From: Streptomyces fildesensis
Lineage (GTDB): Bacteria > Actinomycetota > Actinomycetes > Streptomycetales > Streptomycetaceae
Direction: 5' to 3'
DNA: 64,000 nucleotides
NCBI RefSeq assembly: GCF_016107395.1
Contig: NZ_JAAIKO010000011.1
Location: forward strand, 1 to 64,000
Shown piece after piece: positions 1 to 12,151 of the stretch. Within the stretch, counting starts at the first letter, position 1, and each line of letters starts with the position of its first letter. A program made the translations under genes and the position numbers. A model generated the notes under the pieces. The model had not been told where the DNA came from and ran no database searches. It worked only from the letters and a program-made list of their open reading frames with translations.

Positions 1-55
1 GATCCTCGACTCCCTCGCACGCTTCTGCCGACGGATCTCCGGCGCAGGACACTAG
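1..55 (+). CDS. C-terminal end of an unidentified protein (cut by window edge)
   Basis: Reading from base 2, an open frame of 17 codons runs to a TAG stop at 53-55. It ends in residues ...RFCRRISGAGH. The start lies outside the window. The basic tail could belong to a transposase or DNA-binding protein, but it is too short to identify. The reading frame itself is only supported by being open and GC3-rich. Confidence 0.3.
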   Translation, partial: ILDSLARFCRRISGAGH

Positions 56-363
56 GCCGAGTTCGTCCGTTCACCGGCGCAGCGGGGACGCGGGGACGCG
101 GCCGGAACCCGTAACAGGGCGCCAAGAAGACGGCCGAGACGCGTCGGGAGCACCAACACTTTACCTACGCCTGATGGCATGCTCCGGTCACATCTGCCAA
201 GATTCCCGCAGTTGTCGTCCTGACCCCAGAGGTGACAGCCGCAATCCCATCTCAGCGATGGTGCAAGCTCTGCGCACAGCCCGCGGCTTCCCTCCGGCGC
301 ACCCAAGCCGGCCGGGCGGCCACCGAGCAGGCCGGAATCCCGGCCGCCTCAAAGGAGTTTCGT
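56..363. other. Intergenic stretch before the M1 peptidase
   Basis: No convincing gene. It must contain the promoter of the peptidase at 364, but I see no clear -10/-35 pair. The ribosome-binding site AAAGGAG lies at 351-357, just before the GTG start. Confidence 0.5.
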
Positions 364-2223
364 GTGAGACCCTCCCCCCGCAAGGCCCTCACCGCGACCG
401 CATTCGCCGTCGCCGCGTTGGCCGCCGCTTCGTTCCCCGCCACGCCGGCAGCCGCCGCGCCGCCCACGGCTCAGCCGGCCGCCGCCTGCACTCCGGCCCA
501 GGTGGTCACCAACGGCGGCTTCGAAAGCGGTACTTCGCCCTGGACCCAGTCGCAGACCAGCGTGATCACCAACCGCGCCGGCGAGACCGCCCACGGCGGC
601 ACCCACTTCGCCTGGCTGAACGGTGTCGGCAGTACACACACCGACACCCTCTCCCAGAGCGTCACGATCCCTGCCGGATGCAGCACCGCCACCCTCACCT
701 TCTGGCTGCACATCGACACCGCCGAGACGACCTCGTCCACCAAGTACGACAAGCTGACGGCGAAGATCGGCACCACGACGCTGGCGACGTACTCGAACCT
801 CGACAAGAACACCGGCTACGCGCAGAAGTCCTTCGACGTGTCGGCGTTCGCGGGCCAGACCGTGAGCGTCGCCTTCACCGGCACGGAGGACTCCAGCCTC
901 CAGACGAGCTTCGTCGTCGACGACGTCGCCCTCGACACCTCCGGCGGCACCACCCCGCCCGCGGACTCCACCCGCACCCCGGCCTCGCCCTCGTACACCG
1001 TCAGCCTGAGCAGCAACACGAGCGGCACCGTCTGGACCGGTCACGAGAGCGCGACCTTCACCAACGCCTCCTCCACTGCGTTGAGCGAGGTGTACCTGAG
1101 GCTGTGGGACAACTACCACGGCACCTGCTCCGCCATGCCGATCACGGTCAGCAACGTCACCGGTGGCACCGCCGGCGCGCTCTCGGTGGCCTGCACGGCC
1201 CTCAAGATCGACCTGCCGGCGCCCCTGACCCAGGGTCAGACCGCCACGATCGGCTTCGACCTGGGCATCACCGTGCCCAGCGGCGCCGACCGTTTCGGGC
1301 ACGACGGTGCCTTCAACATGATCGGCAACGCCCTGCCCGTACTCGCGGTCAAGGACGGAGCCGGCTGGCACCTGGACCCGTACACCAACAACGGGGAGTC
1401 GTTCTACTCGCTGGCCGCGGACTTCAAGGTGACCCTGGACCACCCGAGCACCCTGCTGGCACCGGCCACCGGCGCCTCGGTCGACACCCCCGGTTCGAGC
1501 GGGCGCACTATCACCACGGCGACCGCGTCCAAGGTCCGTGACTTCGCCTGGGCGGCGGGCCCGTTCAGCAAGATCTCCGGCACCTCCGCCGCCGGCACCC
1601 CGATCAACATCTACTCCGTCTCCGGCATCAGCTCGGCCAACTCGCAGTCGATGCTCACCACCGCGAAGAACGCCGTGGACGCCCACGCGGGCCGGTTCGG
1701 CGCCTACCCGTACGGCGAGCTGGACGCGGTGATCGACAACAACTTCTGGTTCGGCGGCATGGAGTACCCCGGGTTCGTCCTCGACCTGGTCAGCACCACC
1801 GCGCTCACCCACGAGATCGGCCACCAGTGGTTCTACGGCATCGTCGGCGACGACGAGTACAACAGCCCCTGGCTGGATGAGGCGTTCACCGACTACGCCA
1901 CCGACCTGGCACAGAACCTGACCGGCACGAACTGCTGGAACAGCGTCTCCTGGGCCTCGACGGCGGAGAAGATCACCAACTCGATGGCCTACTGGGACGC
2001 CCATTCGTCCCGGTACTCCACCGTCGTCTACGGCTACGGCAAGTGCGCCCTGCACGACCTGCGGCGCACCCTCGGCGACAGCGTCATGAGCAAGCTCCTC
2101 AAGGACTACGCCACGTCGCACTGGTACGGCGTCTCGACCACGGCCGAGTTCAAGGCGGCCGCCCAGGCGGCCACCGCCACGGACCTGACCTCGTTCTGGA
2201 CCCAGCACCGCATCGACGGCTGA
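364..2223 (+). CDS. Secreted M1-family zinc metallopeptidase with N-terminal galactose-binding-like domain
   Basis: Predicted exported aminopeptidase-like enzyme of 619 residues. The GTG at 364 is chosen because AAAGGAG lies just upstream and the encoded N-terminus is a textbook signal peptide: basic RPSPRKA, then an Ala-rich hydrophobic stretch to about residue 38. An upstream in-frame start at 232 would bury that signal. Residues about 40-190 resemble the beta-sandwich domain often attached to Streptomyces secreted proteases (NGGFESG motif). The catalytic part has GGMEYPG, matching the M1 GxMEN region with N changed, then HEIGH at about 483-487 and the third zinc ligand Glu after 18 residues (PWLDEAF). 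The HExxH-x18-E spacing is diagnostic for M1/gluzincins. Substrate is unknown. Confidence 0.9.
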   Translation: MRPSPRKALTATAFAVAALAAASFPATPAAAAPPTAQPAAACTPAQVVTNGGFESGTSPWTQSQTSVITNRAGETAHGGTHFAWLNGVGSTHTDTLSQSVTIPAGCSTATLTFWLHIDTAETTSSTKYDKLTAKIGTTTLATYSNLDKNTGYAQKSFDVSAFAGQTVSVAFTGTEDSSLQTSFVVDDVALDTSGGTTPPADSTRTPASPSYTVSLSSNTSGTVWTGHESATFTNASSTALSEVYLRLWDNYHGTCSAMPITVSNVTGGTAGALSVACTALKIDLPAPLTQGQTATIGFDLGITVPSGADRFGHDGAFNMIGNALPVLAVKDGAGWHLDPYTNNGESFYSLAADFKVTLDHPSTLLAPATGASVDTPGSSGRTITTATASKVRDFAWAAGPFSKISGTSAAGTPINIYSVSGISSANSQSMLTTAKNAVDAHAGRFGAYPYGELDAVIDNNFWFGGMEYPGFVLDLVSTTALTHEIGHQWFYGIVGDDEYNSPWLDEAFTDYATDLAQNLTGTNCWNSVSWASTAEKITNSMAYWDAHSSRYSTVVYGYGKCALHDLRRTLGDSVMSKLLKDYATSHWYGVSTTAEFKAAAQAATATDLTSFWTQHRIDG

Positions 2224-2236
2224 CCTGACATCGGTT

Positions 2237-2272
2237 CGCCGCGGCGGGCGCCACCCAGGCGTCCCCGCGGCG
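2237..2272. terminator. Hairpin between convergent genes
   Basis: Perfect 8-bp inverted repeat CGCCGCGG / CCGCGGCG (2237-2244 and 2265-2272) separated by 20 bases. It lies between the convergent M1 peptidase and alpha/beta hydrolase genes. There is no U-tract, as is common in Streptomyces. Confidence 0.45.
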
Positions 2273-2317
2273 ACCCGGCCACCTCGACACCCACCTCACC
2301 GCACCGTGACAGCGGGA

Positions 2318-3133
2318 TCACCGCCGTCCCGGGGCCGCTCCGGCCGCCTCGACGATCACCTCGGCGATACGCGCGGGCTGTTCCACCAGCGCCATGTGCC
2401 CCGCGTCCGGCACCGTGACCATCGTGATCCGGGGGCAGGCTCGCAGCCCCCGGAGCTCCTCGTCCGTGAGCCCGATGTCGTCGCGGTCACCTCGCACGAC
2501 CCACGCCGACGCCCCTGAGTCGCACAGACGGGCCACCAGGGACCCGTGCCGGTCCAGGTACGCGAAATAGCTCCGCACGATCCGACGGCAGAATCCCGGA
2601 TCGTTCCTGCCCATGGCGGCCGCCAATGCCTCCGCACGGTCCGGCGCGAACTCGCCTTTCATCGCCCTCGGCAGCAGCTTCACCATCGCGGCCCACAGCA
2701 GCGTCCGCACTCCCGGCACCCGGCCCAGCCGATCCATCATCCGGATGAACGTCGCCTCGTCGCCGCTGGAGAACGTCGGTGACAGCAGCACCACCGGCCC
2801 GGCGAACACCCCGGCCGCCACCATCTCGATGGCCACGTTCGCCCCCAGGCTGTGTCCGACCAGCACATCACAGCCGGCCTCGGCGGCGAACTCCCCCATC
2901 AGCCGCGCGTAGTTCTCCATCGTGAGGTCCTTCGGCGGCGGGGTGCGCCCGAACCCCGGCAGCGTCACCGCGACCATGCCGAGGCCGGCCTCCGCCATCC
3001 CGGGGTCCGCCATCACATCCGCGTAGAACTCCGTGGTGCACAACCCACCTGGGAGCAGGAGCAGCCGGTGCTCGGCCTCATCCGGGCCGGCCCTCCTGAT
3101 GTCCCAACCCGCGTGCCCACTCTGCGTGCTCAT
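2318..3133 (-). CDS. Alpha/beta-fold hydrolase
   Basis: 271-residue protein of the alpha/beta hydrolase superfamily. The oxyanion region (LLLLPGGLCTTEFY) is near residue 25. The nucleophile elbow is VGHSLGAN (GxSxG) in the first half. A late Asp (WVVRGDRDDIG) and a C-terminal His (PDAGHMALVEQP) complete the expected Ser-Asp-His triad. No signal peptide, so cytoplasmic. It is convergent with the M1 peptidase and not obviously in an operon. Substrate cannot be inferred. Confidence 0.85.
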   Translation of the reverse strand: MSTQSGHAGWDIRRAGPDEAEHRLLLLPGGLCTTEFYADVMADPGMAEAGLGMVAVTLPGFGRTPPPKDLTMENYARLMGEFAAEAGCDVLVGHSLGANVAIEMVAAGVFAGPVVLLSPTFSSGDEATFIRMMDRLGRVPGVRTLLWAAMVKLLPRAMKGEFAPDRAEALAAAMGRNDPGFCRRIVRSYFAYLDRHGSLVARLCDSGASAWVVRGDRDDIGLTDEELRGLRACPRITMVTVPDAGHMALVEQPARIAEVIVEAAGAAPGRR

Positions 3134-3289
3134 GTGGCACAGCCTGAGGCCCCCGCCAGGGCCGGGCCATCATCTGCCCCGGACACGGCGTGTCGCCGGG
3201 ACTCCGTTGAGGTCATCAGTTCGCGAGGCGAGGAACTGATCAACTGACCAGCGGCTGACGCGCCCGGAGGCACACACCCGAACGTCGAT

Positions 3290-3904
3290 TTGCCGAAGTG
3301 GCAACAACCCTCGCTTCGGCCGCGCCGTTCTCGGCATGCTGGTGACGCAATCTTCGCGCAGATGGGTGGGAGCGAGGAGTTCTACGTCTCCTACTTCCAG
3401 CAGGCCGGGCGCGCCGAAGCCGAGATCGAGCCCGACGTGCGCGGCTGGCTCACCGGCTTCTACGCCGCCATGTCCGCCGACACCATGCCCGCGCCCGACG
3501 CGCCGGACCCGCACTTCGTCCACCCCGGTGGGACGCTCCGAGACCGGTTTCCGGCCGGATCGCGGCCCGGCTGGCTCAGCGAGCGGGACCTCGACGTGTA
3601 CGCGGGGGAATTCGAGCGGACCGGCATGACGGGAGCGCTCAACCGCTACCGGAACATGGACCGGGACTGGAAGGACCTCGCCTCCTTCGACGGCGCGCCC
3701 ATCACCCAGCCGTCGCTGTTCGCCGGAGGCGGCCTGGACGCCTCCACCACCTGGATGAGCGAGGCGATCAAGGCGTATCCCACCACGCTGCCCGGCCTGC
3801 TCTCCTCGCACATCCTCGACGACTGCGGCCACTGGATCCAGCAGGAGCGCCCCGCCGAGATCAACCGGCTCCTGACCGACTGGCTCGCCGCCCTCCCCGT
3901 CTGA
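3290..3904 (+). pseudogene. Remnant of an epoxide-hydrolase-type alpha/beta hydrolase (N-terminus missing)
   Basis: From about 3345 the frame encodes the cap and C-terminal half of an epoxide-hydrolase-like protein: EEFYVSYFQQAGRAEAEIE, LNRYRNMDRDW, and the C-terminal LDDCGHWIQQERP with the triad His. The usual N-terminal half is absent: the HGxP oxyanion motif, the nucleophile Asp in a GHDWG-type elbow and strands 1-6. The first about 18 residues (MPKWQQPSLRPRRSR...) do not look like the family. I therefore read it as a 5'-truncated remnant. A rearranged short gene cannot be excluded, but it would lack its nucleophile. Confidence 0.7.
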
Positions 3905-4072
3905 AGCCCCCGGGGCGTGACGAAACAGGCTGACCGGACCGATCAGGAATCGAGAAGCGCCGGTCAACGAGGCCACCTAGTGTGACGGTCAAGGGCGATG
4001 CCGGGGCTTCCCGTCCGTCCCCCTTGCCCGGCACATCCCGGGTCACTGTGACCCACGGCTTCAGGAGCGACG

Positions 4073-4429
4073 ATGACCGACTCTTCCACTCAGGGAATCA
4101 AGACCGTGCTGCACCCCGTGTCCGACCTGGCGAAGGCCAAGGCGGTCTACGCCGCGCTGCTCGGTGTGGAGCCGACCTCCGACGCGCCCTACTACGTCGG
4201 CTTCGAGGCGGCGGGCCAGCACATCGGTCTCGTGCCGGGCGGCGGGCCGCAGGCCGCGACCGCACCGGTGTCCTACTGGCACGTGCAGGACATCGAGGCG
4301 AAGCTGGCCGAGGTGACCGCCGCGGGTGCCACCGTGAAGGAGGCCGCGCACGACGTCGGTGGCGGCCGCCTCGTGGCCACCTTCACCGACCCCGACGGCA
4401 ACGTCCTCGGGCTGCTCCAGGACAGCTGA
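4073..4429 (+). CDS. VOC (glyoxalase/bleomycin-resistance fold) family protein
   Basis: 118 residues with the vicinal-oxygen-chelate pattern: VLHPVSDLAKAKAVYAALLG at the N-terminus and FTDPDGNVLGLLQ at the C-terminus. The putative metal ligands are a His/Glu pair on the first and last strands. A CAGGAGCGACG ribosome-binding site precedes the ATG. It may be a lyase, a dioxygenase or a binding protein; the sequence does not decide. The next gene (UvrA-like) starts 134 bp downstream on the same strand. Confidence 0.85.
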   Translation: MTDSSTQGIKTVLHPVSDLAKAKAVYAALLGVEPTSDAPYYVGFEAAGQHIGLVPGGGPQAATAPVSYWHVQDIEAKLAEVTAAGATVKEAAHDVGGGRLVATFTDPDGNVLGLLQDS

Positions 4430-4563
4430 GTTCCGGCTCCACGAGCCACGGGGGCGTGGATACTTGGGTACTTGCGCCCCCGGCCGGGCTGGTCGGATCG
4501 AGCCAGGCGACGCCGACGGAGACCGCGAGAGCGGCCCGCCTCACAGATGGAGACACGAACAGC

Positions 4564-6948
<2,385 letters not shown>

Positions 6949-6991
6949 CCGGGGCCCTCGCGGACACGTGGTCTGTGGCACGATCGTTCAT

Positions 6992-7435
<444 letters not shown>

Positions 7436-7445
7436 CGTGACTGCC

Positions 7446-7853
<408 letters not shown>

Positions 7854-7905
7854 GCCGTCCGGCCATCTCCGCCATGACACGGGCCGCAGAGGAAGCGGAC
7901 AGGTC

Positions 7906-8277
7906 CTAGTCGAGCCGGGAGACCTGGTAGTGGCTGATGAGCCAGCCCTCCTCCGAGCGCTTCACCAGGACACCGAGGTTGACGCTGATGGTGGCCCGGT
8001 CGGTGAACGCGAAGTCGACACTCAGGTAACCGAGGACGAGGTCGTCGGCGGGGTGTCTGCTCTCAAGAATCCGGTAGGCGGCCGTCATCCCGATGGGCTG
8101 GGACTCGTAGTAGTCGGCGATGCCCGGCCTTCCGACGCTGTAGGGGTGCAGCCCCTGGAAGATCGCGTCGTCGGTGAACTGGGCGGCGACCTGCTGCGGT
8201 TCGTGCCGGTCGACGGCGTCCTTCCACCGGTCGAGGACGCCGCGCAGGATCGCTTCACTCTCTGTCGTGCTGTTCAT
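7906..8277 (-). CDS. SnoaL-like/NTF2-fold protein (SgcJ/EcaC type)
   Basis: 123 residues with the cone-shaped NTF2-like pattern: ILRGVLDRWKDAVDRHEPQQVAAQFTDDAIFQG, then GRPGIADYYE and a C-terminal WLISHYQVSRL strand. It lies 27 bp downstream of the SDR gene on the same strand, and the pair probably forms one operon. Such folds act as small isomerases, cyclases or ligand binders. Function here is open. Confidence 0.8.
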   Translation of the reverse strand: MNSTTESEAILRGVLDRWKDAVDRHEPQQVAAQFTDDAIFQGLHPYSVGRPGIADYYESQPIGMTAAYRILESRHPADDLVLGYLSVDFAFTDRATISVNLGVLVKRSEEGWLISHYQVSRLD

Positions 8278-8304
8278 CAGGGCTCTCCTGTCGAGGGAGG
8301 CGAG

Positions 8305-9018
8305 TCAGTGGCCGGCGCTGACGCCGCCGTCGACGTGGAGGATCTCGCCGGTGACGAACGGGGCGTTCTCCAAGTAGATCACCGCGTCGACGATGTCGCC
8401 CGGCTCGCCCAGCCGGCCGACCGGCTGCAGCGCGGCGAGGCCCGCATAGGACTCCTCCGGGTGCATGGAGGTCCTGATGGTGCCCGGTGAGACGGCGTTG
8501 GCACGGATGTTGCGCGTCGCGTACTCGATGGCGAGGGACTTGGTGGCGGACTGCAGGCCGCCCTTGGTCAGCGAGGCGAGCACGGAAGGCACGTTGGCGT
8601 CGGCGTTGTCGACCAGGCTGGTGGTGATGTTGACGATGTGGCCGCTTCCCTGGACGAGCATGTGCTCGACGGCCAGCTGGGTGATGCGGAAGAAGCCGAC
8701 GAGGTTCACACCGGTCACGGCGGCGTAGTCCTCCTGGGTGTATTCGGTGAAGGGCTTGGCCGTGAACAGCCCGGCGTTGTTGACGAGGGTGTCGATGCGG
8801 CCGAACCGCTCGACACCGGCGGCGATGACGCGTTCTGCGGTGGCGGTGTCGGCGATGTCGCCCTGGACGCTCAAAATGCCAGCGTCGGTGGAGGGAGCGA
8901 TCGTGCGCGAGGTGGCGACGACGGCGTAGCCGAGCTTGCGGTAGGCGTCGACGAGTCCGGCACCGATGCCCTGCGAGGCGCCGGTGATGACTGCGACCTT
9001 CTGGTCGTGCGTGCTCAT
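8305..9018 (-). CDS. Short-chain dehydrogenase/reductase
   Basis: 237-residue classical SDR. Dinucleotide-binding TGASQGIG is near residue 14, the NNAG motif follows, and the active site is IVNITTSLV with Ser in place. The expected YxxxK is altered: where the family has Y-x-x-x-K, this protein reads SLTKGGLQSATKS, so Tyr is Leu or absent, a point worth checking. A palindromic operator matching the TetR sites at 12.15-12.19 kb lies just upstream (9065-9082). It probably forms an operon with the SnoaL-like gene. Confidence 0.85.
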   Translation of the reverse strand: MSTHDQKVAVITGASQGIGAGLVDAYRKLGYAVVATSRTIAPSTDAGILSVQGDIADTATAERVIAAGVERFGRIDTLVNNAGLFTAKPFTEYTQEDYAAVTGVNLVGFFRITQLAVEHMLVQGSGHIVNITTSLVDNADANVPSVLASLTKGGLQSATKSLAIEYATRNIRANAVSPGTIRTSMHPEESYAGLAALQPVGRLGEPGDIVDAVIYLENAPFVTGEILHVDGGVSAGH

Positions 9019-9064
9019 GATGACCTTCTCCGCGATGAGGTGGGATTCCTCGACCCGATCGTAC

Positions 9065-9082
9065 TAGCCGACCGGTCGACTA
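9065..9082. promoter_or_regulatory. TetR-type operator in front of the SDR
   Basis: TAGCCGACCGGTCGACTA is an 18-bp near-perfect palindrome (one mismatched pair) 47 bp upstream of the SDR start. The GACCGGTC core with flanking TA...CTA is repeated twice in front of the TetR gene at 12152-12190. This implies shared control. Confidence 0.7.
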
Positions 9083-9150
9083 TTTGGAGCGTAGGTGGGT
9101 CGGCGAGAAGGAGTCAAAGGTCCACGCGGCCCAGGCCAGGACCGGTTTTC

Positions 9151-9193
9151 TCCCTCCTGATAGGCGCAGCCTTCCAGCGCATGTCAGGAGGGA
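9151..9193. repeat. Inverted repeat, possible terminator
   Basis: Perfect 10-bp arms TCCCTCCTGA (9151-9160) and TCAGGAGGGA (9184-9193) with a 23-base loop. It lies between the LysR 3' end and the SDR promoter, so it may stop LysR read-through. No U-tract. Confidence 0.4.
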
Positions 9194-9230
9194 CAGCTCC
9201 CGCGAAGCCGAGGCGCTCAGAGGCGCGACT

Positions 9231-9295
9231 AGGGCGTGTTGCGAAAGTCCCGCCTGGCCCACGGGGCGAACGGCGCTACTTTCGAAACACGCCCT
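9231..9295. repeat. 65-bp inverted-repeat element (MITE/IS-end-like)
   Basis: Outer arms AGGGCGTGTTGCGAAAGT (9231-9248) and ACTTTCGAAACACGCCCT (9278-9295) match at 17 of 18 positions, and pairing continues imperfectly inward. The right arm supplies the last codons (GVFRK) and stop of the frameshifted LysR gene. This argues that the element inserted into, or replaced, the original 3' end. I recall similar GGGCGTGTTTCGAAAGT-type ends in Streptomyces genomes, but that memory is not evidence from this window. Confidence 0.6.
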
Positions 9296-10219
9296 GGTGC
9301 CGGTGCGGGTCTCCCTCGGGCAGCCAGGCGTCCTCGGTGCGGATGCCGAGGTCGCCCACGCCGTCGCAGAGGGCGTCGATGAGGGCGAGAACCGCGGGGC
9401 GGTCCTCGCGCTCGCGCCGGACCAGGGACCATGTCCAGTAGATCTCCGGGGTGACGACCGGGCGTTGGACCAGGTCGGGCGGCAGCGCGGTGGTCTGGCC
9501 CTTGGGACAGTTGATGACCGGACGGCCGCTGCGGCGGACGTGGTCGAAGAACGCGGGCCCGGTGATGCCGCCGTCGGAGATGCGCACCGCACGGGCCCCG
9601 GTGTCCCGGGCCAGTAGCTCGGCATAGATGTTCCAGGACCACCAGGCGGTCATGTCGTCGTCGAGGAGGACGACGGTGTCACGGGCGTCCACGGTGCTCG
9701 TGTCGTCACCGGTTGCGACGGCGTAGAGCCGGTCGGCGCCGATGAGCCGGGCGCTCAGGCCACGTTGTTCGAGGTCATCGGTTCGCACCCAGCACACCGC
9801 GAGATCCAGACTGCCGTCGGCGACCCGGGCGGCCTGGGTGTGCGACGGCGCGATCCACGCGTCGATGTGGAGCTGGGCCACCGCGGCGGCACGGCCGGTC
9901 AGATCGGGCGGGAGCCAGTTGACGTAGCCGAGCCGTACCGGTTCGGAGCCGGACAGCTGACCTGCGCGCCGCTGGAGGTCCGTGGCGCGCGTTCCAGCAG
10001 GGCGCGGGTGTGCGGGAGCAGGGCCGAACCGGCCGGGGTGAGGGACACCGAGCGGCGGTCGCGGTCGAACAGCCGCACCCCCAGGTCCCGTTCGAGGGTC
10101 TTGATCTGCTGCGACAGGGAGGGGCCGGCGATCAGCAGACGCTCGGCGGCCCGGCCGAAGTTCAGCTCCTCGGCGACCGCTAGGAAGTACCGCAATTGGC
10201 GCAGCTCCATGCCCGTCAT
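9276..10219 (-). pseudogene. LysR-family regulator broken by a frameshift
   Basis: The N-terminal frame (10219 down to about 9990) encodes a clean Lys[24 protein letters not shown] and [19 protein letters not shown]. It then runs out of homology after ALLERA. From about 9990 the substrate-binding domain continues in another frame ([10 protein letters not shown], then AQLHIDAWIAPSHTQAARV). The switch falls in a GC dinucleotide run (GCGCGC, 9984-9991), consistent with a 2-bp slip or a sequencing error. Total length, about 310 residues, is normal. The gene is divergent from the muconolactone-isomerase-like gene, the usual LysR/target arrangement. Confidence 0.75.
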
Positions 10220-10308
10220 GCTACGCCGGTGGGAGTCCAGGCCTCCCAGCAGGGAGGCCGCCGGTTATGGCGGTGCCCTGGTGGCTGACGGAGGACATGG
10301 ACATGGAC

Positions 10309-10611
10309 ATGCGAAAGTTCCTCGTCGAGATCACCACCACCATCCCCGAGGGCACCGGTCAGGACGAGGTCGACCGGCGGCGCGCCGCCGAGGCCGTTCG
10401 CGCCCGGGAACTGGCCGCCACCGGCAACCTGGCGCGGCTGTGGCGCCCGGTCGGCGAGCTGCGCAGCGTCGGGATCTGGCGGGCCGCCGACGAGGACGAG
10501 CTCCACGAGAAGGTGCTCGGCACTCTGCCCCTGCGCCCGTGGATGACTCTCACCGTCACCGCGCTCGAGCCTCACCCCAACGACCCGGGCCGGACAGACG
10601 CCACACGGTGA
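10309..10611 (+). CDS. Muconolactone delta-isomerase family protein
   Basis: 100 residues of the small ferredoxin-like MIase fold: MRKFLVEITTTIPEGTG at the start, then RARELAATGNLARLWRP, VGIWRAADEDELHEKV and LPLRPWMTLTVTALEPHP, all family hallmarks. Three in-frame ATGs (10297, 10303, 10309) follow a GGAGG at 10290-10294; 10309 gives the family N-terminus. No other beta-ketoadipate pathway genes are nearby, so it is probably a stand-alone isomerase-like protein controlled by the divergent LysR gene. Confidence 0.8.
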   Translation: MRKFLVEITTTIPEGTGQDEVDRRRAAEAVRARELAATGNLARLWRPVGELRSVGIWRAADEDELHEKVLGTLPLRPWMTLTVTALEPHPNDPGRTDATR

Positions 10612-10850
10612 CGGGCCTGGCTCGGGCGCCGCCGCATTGCGCAGCGGTTTCCCCGCACGACCCGGTGCTGGTACGACATGCCGCCCCCGTAAGACTTTCG
10701 CAACGGTGAAACCGGCGCGGACCCGGGCAGACTCGGTGGGTGAGGGAGCGCAGCAGCGGCCGGCGGGCCGTTCTCGCCCCTGATGCCAGGCCGGCCCTCC
10801 GGCGACGTACCGCCAGCGAAGCCACCGATGCTTCTGATGTGGAGCCCGTC

Positions 10851-11456
10851 ATGACCACTCCGCGGGACCTGTTGATCATCACCATGGACGTCACGTCCAG
10901 CCGTCCCGTCGAGCAGGGCGAACTTTCGCTGGCGCTCGCGGGAGCCGAGCTGATCGACCTTGTCGACGCCGAGGTCATCGCCTTGGACGGGGAGCGCATC
11001 CTGCCCGGCCCGCAGCGGACCTTGGACGATCGCCTGTTGGACGATGCGGCCTCGTCGCTCACCCTTCAGGAGCCGTACGAGACCGTCGAGGACTGGCTGT
11101 GGCGCCGGGGCCGTGGCCTCGCCACGACCTACCGCGCTGTCCTGGAGGCCGAAGGCGATGTCGCCCGGCCGCGCCACCACTGGATTCCCCTCAGAACCGG
11201 CCCGGCGGCACTGACCGACTCACCCGCCCGTCGCCACGCGGCCGAGCGCTGGACGTCGGGCGAGCCCGTCCTCGCCGGCCTCGCGGCGGCCGTGGGCATC
11301 CAGGACAAGCCGACCGAGGAGATCGCCGACCTCACCGACGACGCGGTCGTGACGGTGCTGGCCGCCGTCCACGGCGCGGCGACGGAGCTGGAAGGCGTAC
11401 GGCAACGGCGCCGCGTCGAAGAGGCGGCCTTCGACAACATCTGGCGCGGCCAGTGA
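10851..11456 (+). CDS. GOLPH3/VPS74-like (GPP34) protein
   Basis: 201-residue protein of the GPP34 family: PRDLLIITMD at the start, LALAGAELIDLVDA, then LLDDAASSL, and a C-terminal DDAVVTVLAAVHGAATELEGVRQRRRVEEAAF helix region. Eukaryotic relatives bind phosphoinositides at the Golgi. The many Streptomyces copies are uncharacterised and may associate with membranes. The ATG at 10851 (GGAGC upstream) is chosen because homology starts there; the longer in-frame version adds an unlikely Arg-rich leader. Confidence 0.8.
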   Translation: MTTPRDLLIITMDVTSSRPVEQGELSLALAGAELIDLVDAEVIALDGERILPGPQRTLDDRLLDDAASSLTLQEPYETVEDWLWRRGRGLATTYRAVLEAEGDVARPRHHWIPLRTGPAALTDSPARRHAAERWTSGEPVLAGLAAAVGIQDKPTEEIADLTDDAVVTVLAAVHGAATELEGVRQRRRVEEAAFDNIWRGQ

Positions 11457-11520
11457 CGGCGTCACGGGCGGACAGCGAGCCACGCCCCGACCCCCGCCCC
11501 GGCACCTCCGGCCGCGGGCA

Positions 11521-12141
11521 TCAGATGCCGGCCATGGACTCCTGCGGCGCACGGGCGCAGAGCAGGGCCAGGCAGTTCGCCCACAGGGGGCCGAGCCGGT
11601 GGGTGTTGTTGTAGAGCTTGGCGAACAGCACCTGCCCCTCGAGCTGGGCGACCACCGACCGTGCGGCTTCCCGGGTGTCGATCACGGTGACCTCCTTGCG
11701 CTCGAGAGCTTCGGCGATGACCGAGGCGACCATCCCGACCTGAGCGTCGAAGATCTCCTGCAGTCGCGCGCGGATGGCCTCGGTCTGGTTGCTCATCTCC
11801 AGCGTGAGATTGCCGAACAGGCAGCCTGAGACGGTGCCGCAGCTCTGCTGCCCGGCGAGCTGGCCGGCCTCCGTCTCCTCGAAGAGCCGGCGCAGCCGTT
11901 GCAGTGGTTCTGCGGCGCTGTTCAGGATGCGCGTCCAGGTCGCCTGCTGGCCGGCCCAGTGCTCGTCGAGCACGGCCAGGGCGAGCGCTTCCTTGGATTC
12001 GAAGAAGTAGTAGAAACTGCCCTTGGGCACGCCGGCCGTCTTGCAGATCTCGGCCACGCCCAAGGCCGAGTAGCCGCGCAGCTCGATGAGCGATTGCGCG
12101 GCACCGAGGATCTTCTCCCTGGCGTCGCTGGTCCGTCCCAT
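11521..12141 (-). CDS. TetR/AcrR-family repressor
   Basis: 206 residues. The N-terminal HTH reads REKILGAAQSLIELRGYSALGV and AGVPKGSFYYFFESKEAL. The C-terminal domain carries cysteines in QSCGTVSGCLFGNL, as in NemR/AcuR-like electrophile-responsive TetR proteins. Two GACCGGTC palindromes precede its start, and one lies before the SDR at 9018. It probably represses itself and the SDR/SnoaL operon. The paired Cys suggest a reactive-carbonyl or quinone signal; that is inference. Confidence 0.85.
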   Translation of the reverse strand: MGRTSDAREKILGAAQSLIELRGYSALGVAEICKTAGVPKGSFYYFFESKEALALAVLDEHWAGQQATWTRILNSAAEPLQRLRRLFEETEAGQLAGQQSCGTVSGCLFGNLTLEMSNQTEAIRARLQEIFDAQVGMVASVIAEALERKEVTVIDTREAARSVVAQLEGQVLFAKLYNNTHRLGPLWANCLALLCARAPQESMAGI

Positions 12142-12151
12142 ACAGCGAGTG

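Noticed and set aside
349..2208. 619-codon leftward frame opposite the M1 peptidase
   Set aside because: Antisense shadow with low-complexity Arg/Gly/Val composition; the + strand carries signal peptide and HExxH.
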